Shown here in pieces: positions 58,514 to 64,000 of a DNA stretch of 64,000 bases. The number at the start of each line of letters is the position of its first letter. Position 1 is the first letter of the stretch. The DNA is from Artocarpus heterophyllus. Taxonomy: Eukaryota; Streptophyta; Magnoliopsida; Rosales; Moraceae. The stretch spans positions 28,476,148 to 28,540,147 of the forward strand of contig CM046348.1 of assembly GCA_025403435.1 (NCBI GenBank), written 5' to 3'. Below the pieces are notes generated by a model that saw nothing but the letters and a program-made list of their open reading frames with translations, had not been told where the DNA came from and did no database searches. The position numbers and the translations under genes were made by a program.

Positions 58514-59830
58514 ATGGCAGACAACGTCGACAACCAGCATACTCTGGAAAACACAATTGAAGAGATTGACACAATTCCTCAAGACAACCAACAAATGGAA
58601 GCCCTTGTAGCAGAAGTTTAGGCCCTTAAAAAAATGTTTCAGGAGTAGGCGGCTCATTCTCAGGAGCGTGACAGAAGTTTGGAGCAACTCAACAGCGAGA
58701 ATTTGGCTTTGAGAAGCCAAATTAGTTATCGAAACTCCCAGACGGCTTCACAATCTTATTATTATCCGTGCTATGGATATTTGACTATACTAGTATCGTC
58801 ATCAGCACAGTGGCTAACTCAAACGCCGCAGCCAGGAACCCGGCCGCCCTTTAGCCCAATTGCGAAGATGTAGCCCTTATACACACCTTCGACTCTGGTA
58901 CCAGCAATAACATTTGCAGCTTTTATGACCGCAACAACTCCCGCAACGATAACTCTAACTATGGCAACAGCTACGACTACAGCAAACGCTCATGCGGAAT
59001 ATAGGTGCCACAATGAAGAAATTGATAGAAACAAAAGGATAGAACCGACCACTCAACTAGAAGAAGCACCAACCGTCGCTCTGTTGACCACTGAGTCGAT
59101 CCAATTGATGATGAGAGAGATGCTCGAGCAGAATTCTAAACTTGTAGAACAAAAAATTGATTAGAAGGTTTTGAAAGCCACGAGCAAGACCCCGACACTA
59201 GATGACATCTCGAAGAATATTCGAGACACTCCACTCACAAAAAGGATCACTTCGATTATACCGTCGAAGTATGGAAACCTCGTTTTTGCTCGAAATGATG
59301 GAACTTTCGATCCAAAAGACCACCTGCTGTAGTACAAGAATGTGGACAGTGCTACAAACATCCCAGACTCGATTCTTGATGAGATGATGTGTAAGCTATT
59401 CGTGCAATCGCTCAAAGGTTCAACGCTTCGATGGTTCAGCAACCTATCTACTGGATCGATCGACAGCTTTAAAGATTTAGCGGATCAATTCATCAAAGCA
59501 TACTCATTACACATTAAAACAGGAAAGACAACAAAAGATTTGTGGTCAGTCGTTCAGAGCCCAGGCGAGTCGCTACGGGCTTATATTAAGAGATTTAGTT
59601 AAGCACTCTCAGAAATTTCTGATTTAGAGGATGGAATAGCACGAGAAGCACTAAAGAAAGGACTTTTGCACAAGTCCTTTTTAAAGAACAACATTTGCTT
59701 CGGCTATCCACACACCATCCAAGAAGCCATGAACAGAGCAAAGGGATGGATCGATTTGGAAAAGGAAAAAGAAAGGTACGAACAAAAGTTAGCAAGAACC
59801 AGAGACCAGACTAAGTGGAGTAAAAAACAA
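58514..59830 (+). pseudogene. TAT-like element gag
   Basis: Read in pieces because of many stops. MADNVDNQHTLENTIEEID starts near 58514. The capsid piece at 59342-59602 reads MCKLFVQSLKGSTLRWFSNL and SFKDLADQFIKAY, typical of plant Gypsy gag. A further piece to about 59820 includes AMNRAKGWIDLEKEKERYEQ. Many stops are TAG or TAA in place of Gln or Trp codons. Confidence 0.8.
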
Positions 59831-60279
59831 AGGTTATAGCTGGACTAAAGGGGACAAACGAGAACACCGCTAAAGAGGGAGTGGAGGTGTAAAGAAGATA
59901 GGCCTTGATCCACCATGAGACCGTTGTCGCCTCCTAAGTATGCCCTCGGTATATCACCGTCCGAACTGATTGCTCAGCTCGAAGGCAAAGATTATGTTCG
60001 ATGGCCGAATAGGACGCCACTGAGCTGATCACGTGACCGCTCGAAGTACTATGAATTCCATCGAGACATGGGGCATTTAATGGTTGATTGCAAGGCATTG
60101 TAGTCAGAAATTGTAGAGCTTTTGAAGAAGGGACACTTGAAGGAATTTTTATCTGAACGAGGAAGGAAAATATATGGGCTCGACAAAGAGCGAGGAGGAC
60201 GAAGAGACCACCAAGCCCATAAAAAGGCACCATCACCACCACTAGTCAGGAAAATAACAGCAGCGATTTTGCCAACCAA

Positions 60280-60750
60280 ATGAAGGCGCATCAGAAGAAG
60301 GCGAACCAAGTGACTGTTAGTTCGTTTGACAATGGACAATACGAGAATGTTATTTCGTTTCGAAGCGACGAGGCATTTGGGCTTGATATTCCATATGACG
60401 ATGCCCTGGTAATCAAACTTAACATTGCAAACTGTGAGATCAGCAGAATACTGGTTGACAATGGAAGCTCTGCCAACATCCTACTCCTCTCAACCCTAAA
60501 GGAGATGGAAATCGACGAAGAGGAAATCGACAAATCCCCAACGTCATTGGTAGGTTTCAATGGCAAAGCAACAACAACCATGGGGAGAATGAAGCTTCTA
60601 GCGTATGTAGTGGGGGAAAACAAGTTGACCAGTTTTCTAGTCATGGATTGCCCTTTGGGGTATAATTTCATTTTGGGACGGCCTTGGATACACGCCATGA
60701 AGGCAGTCCTTTCGACGTATCACCAAACAATAAGGTTTTTGACGAAGTGA
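60280..60750 (+). pseudogene. TAT-like element aspartic protease
   Basis: A 156-codon frame with RILVDNGSSANILL (active site DNGSS near residue 59) and FILGRPWIHAMKAVLSTYHQ, the standard retropepsin end of this clade. It appears less damaged than its neighbours, but its connection to gag is broken. Confidence 0.85.
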
Positions 60751-61154
60751 GGCATTCGAGAGATTCGAGGAAGCTAGGAGGCAGCGAGGAGCTATTACGT
60801 CACGACTATGAAGTAGAAAAAGGCTTTATAGCAATTACAAACGACCAGTAGAACGGGCCTAGCAACCAAAGCGGCGTTGAATCGGTTCTAGAGCAACTTG
60901 ATGAAGTCCAAATCGGCCCGCAGGATGAAAGACGTACAGTGAAGATCGGGTCACAACTCAATGCCGGTATAAAATCCCAATTAATTTTTTTTCTTAAAGC
61001 TAACATTGATTGTTTTGCATGGTCCCACGTAGATATGCCTAGAATCAATCCGAGCGTAATCTCGCATCGACTAAACATCGATCCAGACCACAAACTCGTC
61101 CGGTAGAAAAAGAGAAAGCTTGGAATCAAACAAAACAATGTCATAAAAGACGAA

Positions 61155-61634
61155 GTGAGGAGATTACTCGAGGCCGGTTTCATACGTCCTATTCAATATC
61201 CCGATTGGCTCACCAACATGGTAATTGTAAAGAAGAAGAATAGGAAGTGGAGTATGTGCGTCGATTTCACCGATTTGAACAAAGCCTACACAAAGGATAG
61301 TTACTCGTTGCCGCATATCGATCGACTCGTCGACGCAATAGCCAGTCATGAGATTTTAAGTTTTCTCAATGCATTGTCAAGCTACAATCAAATCTTTCTG
61401 CATCCTGATGACCAGGAGAAGACCGCTTTTATAACTAAGCAGGGGATTTTTTGCTTCAAGGTCATGCCCTTCAGGTTGAAGAACGCGGAAGCAACTTATC
61501 AAAAGCTTGTCAATATGATGTTCAAGCAACAAATTAGTAAGAACATAGAGGTTTACATCAATGACATGTTGGTTAAGTCTTTGCAAGCTTATCTCCATGT
61601 CCAGCATATGCAAGAATGCTTCGACGTTCTCTAA
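61155..61634 (+). pseudogene. TAT-like element reverse transcriptase, catalytic residues lost
   Basis: A 159-codon frame with the RT fingers and palm: WSMCVDFTDLNKA (32-44), DSYSLPHIDRLVD (48-60) and VMPFRLKNAEATYQ (103-116). Two catalytic Asp are replaced by Asn: N72 in FLNALSSYNQ (codon 61368-61370) and N136 in VYINDMLVKS (codon 61560-61562). Neighbouring Gly positions of the MPF motif are Arg and Glu. All these are G-to-A changes in the coding strand, so it is enzymatically dead. Confidence 0.88.
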
Positions 61635-62340
61635 AAATATGGCATGAAGCTGAATCTAGAGAAGTGCACTTTTGGAGTGGCGAGCGGTATGTTCTTGGGG
61701 TATCTCATCATGAAGCGAGGAATCAAGGCAAATCCTGATCAAATAAAAGCTTTTCAGTTGATGCCTTCTCTGAGAACCAAGCAGGAAATATAGAAACTCA
61801 CTGGTCGAGTCACAGCACTCAGTTGATTCATTGCCAGATCCGCTGACAGATGTCTTCCTTTTTTCCAATTGCTCAAGAAGAATACAAAGTTTGAGTGGAA
61901 CGAACAGTGCGAATCGGCATTCCAGGAATTGAAGAGGTACTTCACAACTCAACCGATCCTATCGAAGCCAAAAGAAGGTGAACCACTCTACCTGTACTTG
62001 ATAGTTTCAAAGACAGGAGTAAGTTCGGCCCTTGTCTAGGAGGAAGATGCTGTTCAAAAACCAGTATTCTTCGTGAGCCACACCATGTTGGATGTTGAAA
62101 CAAGGTACTCTGTCATCGAAAAGCTCACCCTTACACCTGTCATGTCGGCTCAAAAGCTCCGTCCGTACTTTCAAGGCCACACTATTGTTGTGTTGTCCTC
62201 TTACCCGATGTGAGTAATTTTGCACAAGCCAAACATCTCCGACAGAATGACAAAATGGGCAGTTGAGCTGACGGAGTTCGACATAGAGTACAGACCTCGG
62301 ACAACGCTAAAGGCTCAAGTGCTCGCAGATTTTGTCATCG
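61635..62340 (+). pseudogene. TAT-like element RT C-terminus and first RNase H
   Basis: Follows in frame with stops: LNLEKCTFGVASGMFLGYLI, then FEWNEQCESAFQELKRYF, then VFFVSHTMLDVETRYSVIEK and KWAVELTEFDIEYRP. This is the thumb/connection part and first RNase H of the plant Gypsy order. Confidence 0.8.
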
Positions 62341-62760
62341 AATTAACATACAGGCTTGAAGGACACGGATCAGAGATATGGATTCTGCAAGTCGACAGAT
62401 CGAGTAATGAGAAAGGATCTGGAATAGGAGTGGTATTGAAGTCCCCAATTAGCAAAGAAATCGAATAGAGTTTTCGATTGGGATTTAAGGCTACTAACAA
62501 TGAAGCCTAATATGAAGCTTTAATTGCCGGTACGAGGCTCGCTGTCGTATTAGGGGCTACTAAACTCATTCTAGAAAGCGATTCCATATTGGTCGTTAAC
62601 CAAGTTAATACGGACTTCGAGGCACGAGATGAAAAGATGCTTTTGTACCTGAGATTAGTTGCAAAGCTCAAGTCTCAGTTCAACCGGTTTGAAGTAAAGC
62701 ATGTCCCGTGAGAACAGAACTCTAGAGCCGATGCACTCGTGAGCTTGGGATCTTCGGTCG
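62341..62760 (+). pseudogene. Second (archaeal-like) RNase H of the TAT-like element
   Basis: WILQVDRSSNEKGSGIGVVL, then FKATNNEA and YEALIAGTRLAVVLGATKLI, then SDSILVVNQVN form a second RNase H placed between RNase H1 and integrase, the diagnostic feature of TAT (Ogre/Retand-like) Gypsy elements. Three stops interrupt it. Confidence 0.82.
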
Positions 62761-62879
62761 AAGTTAGTGAAAGGAGAATAATCAACTTGGAATGGATTGA
62801 TAGACCGAGTATAGACGAGGTTGAGAGTACGAATTACGTCGATGCAAGGGACAATTGGAGGACTCCCATTCAAATGTAC

Positions 62880-64000
62880 ATCCATGACGGATGGTTACTC
62901 GAAGATAAGCAGATTGTGAGAAAGATCAAAGTCCAGGCTGCAAGGTATTGCTTGATCGATGGGAAACTCTATAGGCGCTCTTTCACAGGGCCTTATCTCC
63001 GATGCCTCGAGGAAGATGAGGTCGAGAAAGTCATTCGGGAAGTCCATGAGGGATCAAGCAGGAATCATTCTGGAGGAAGATCACTATGCAACAAGGTTAA
63101 GAGACAGGGATTCTATTGGCCGACGATGCAGAGCGACTGTGAGATCTTCGCTCGCAAATGCGATAGCTGCCAGAGGCACGCTCCCATTATGCACCAACCA
63201 GTTGAAGAACTTTCCTCGGTTAGTTTGCCATATCCTTTCATGAAGCACTCGATGGATGTTGTCAAACCGTTTCCTCCAGCTCCTGGACAAGTCAAGTATT
63301 TGCTTGTTCTAACATATTATTTCTCTAAATGGGTCGAAGCTGAAGCATTTGCAGATGTTAAAGAGCATGATGTCGAAAGATTCATTTTGAGGAATATCAT
63401 CTGTCAGTTTGGAGTTCCTAGGGAGATCATCATTGATAACGGTTCTCAATTCATCTCCTCGTCCTTCAAGAAGTTCTATCGTGATTGGGACATTATTCTA
63501 AGCTTTTCAACACCAAGATACCCATAAGGAAATGGCCAAGCTGAAGCAACGAATAAGACCATTGTGAAGAATCTAAAGAAGAAACTTGAGGTAAGAAAAG
63601 GACATTGGGTCGAGGAACTCCCAATGGTGCTATGGGCCTACTGAACGACTCCAAGAAGGGCGACTGGAGAATCCCCCTTTTCGCTCGTATGCAAAATAGA
63701 AGCTGTTATTCCTGTAGAGGTTGTTGCCCTAGATCTTCGAGTCGATTACTCTCTCCTAAATGAAGCAAAAAATGATGAGATGATGCAAGATGCACTAGAC
63801 CAGATAGACGAAAAAAGGGACAAAGCCTTTTATCACCTAGGTTGCTACCAACAAGCCACCACCAGATATTATAGCCAGAAAGTCAAGATCAGAAAGTTCC
63901 AAGAAGGAGAACTCGTGCTCAAAAAAGTCTTTCAGAATACGAAAGAAGCTAACGTTAGAAAATTGGTGGCTAATTGGGAAGGACCTTATCGAATATGGTC
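62880..64000 (+). pseudogene. TAT-like element integrase, running off the window
   Basis: The zinc-binding part is near 63040-63180 (NHSGGRSL, then GFYWPTMQSDCEIF and CDSCQRHA). The catalytic core has MKHSMDVVKPF, EIIIDNGSQF and, after a TAA at 63526-63528, [12 protein letters not shown], so D, D and E are present. The C-terminal GPYRIW region reaches the edge. The 262-codon open frame 62739-63527 is the longest intact piece. Confidence 0.87.

Noticed and set aside
57294..64000. Envelope-like gene in the TAT-like element
   Set aside because: The window ends inside integrase and no additional frame is visible, so nothing can be said.

Overview
This is a window of plant nuclear DNA, from a eudicot judging by its genes. 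It is AT-rich and GT-AG introns interrupt the genes. Most of it is transposable-element sequence. Only three host genes can be supported. At the left edge, on +, are the last three exons of a Raf-like MAPKKK-type protein kinase (stop at 379-381). Convergent to it, on -, is an intact single-exon gene for the F-box/leucine-rich-repeat protein MAX2 (797-2905), the ubiquitin-ligase adaptor of strigolactone and karrikin signalling. On the right, on +, is a six-coding-exon gene for an endosulfine/ARPP19-type PP2A regulator (52051-53871) with a 1.6 kb intron in its 5'UTR.

From 4.4 to 12.4 kb there is an old tandem duplication. Unit 1 is split by a 4.9 kb element with terminal inverted repeats (about 4967-9844). 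That element holds a solo LTR of a Tekay/Del-like Gypsy family (5293-8290, target duplication CAAAG) and a 697 bp hAT/Tip100-like element (8860-9556). Unit 2 preserves the empty site and contains stretches that look like mitochondrial DNA.

From about 15.6 to 39.4 kb there is a deep stack of nested elements. The outer layers are fragments of two Gypsy-type LTRs. Inside them is a TGTTGG...CCAACA solo LTR (17391-38099, ACTTG duplicated). Inside that is a second solo LTR (21677-37794, ATTAC/ATTGC), which contains a full-length Gypsy chromovirus on - (24489-36418, AAATT duplicated). The upstream LTR of the chromovirus contains an 823 bp hAT-like element (33296-34118). A further LTR-like block (17869-20604) sits in the left arm.

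A complete, fairly young Ty1/copia element on - lies at 41070-48123 (AAAGA duplicated). It has LTRs, primer-binding site, polypurine tract and nearly whole gag-pol, but carries two in-frame stops, one frameshift and a 384 bp tandem duplication inside one LTR.

From 57.3 kb to the right edge is a decayed Gypsy element on + of the TAT type, recognisable by a second RNase H domain before integrase. It is preceded by two related LTR copies arranged head to head. I see no RNA genes, CRISPR arrays or bacterial-type systems. The most unusual signals are the depth of the nest with its readable target duplications, a 16-bp palindrome (AAACGACATGTCGTTT) repeated in two unrelated elements, and the inverted LTR pair.
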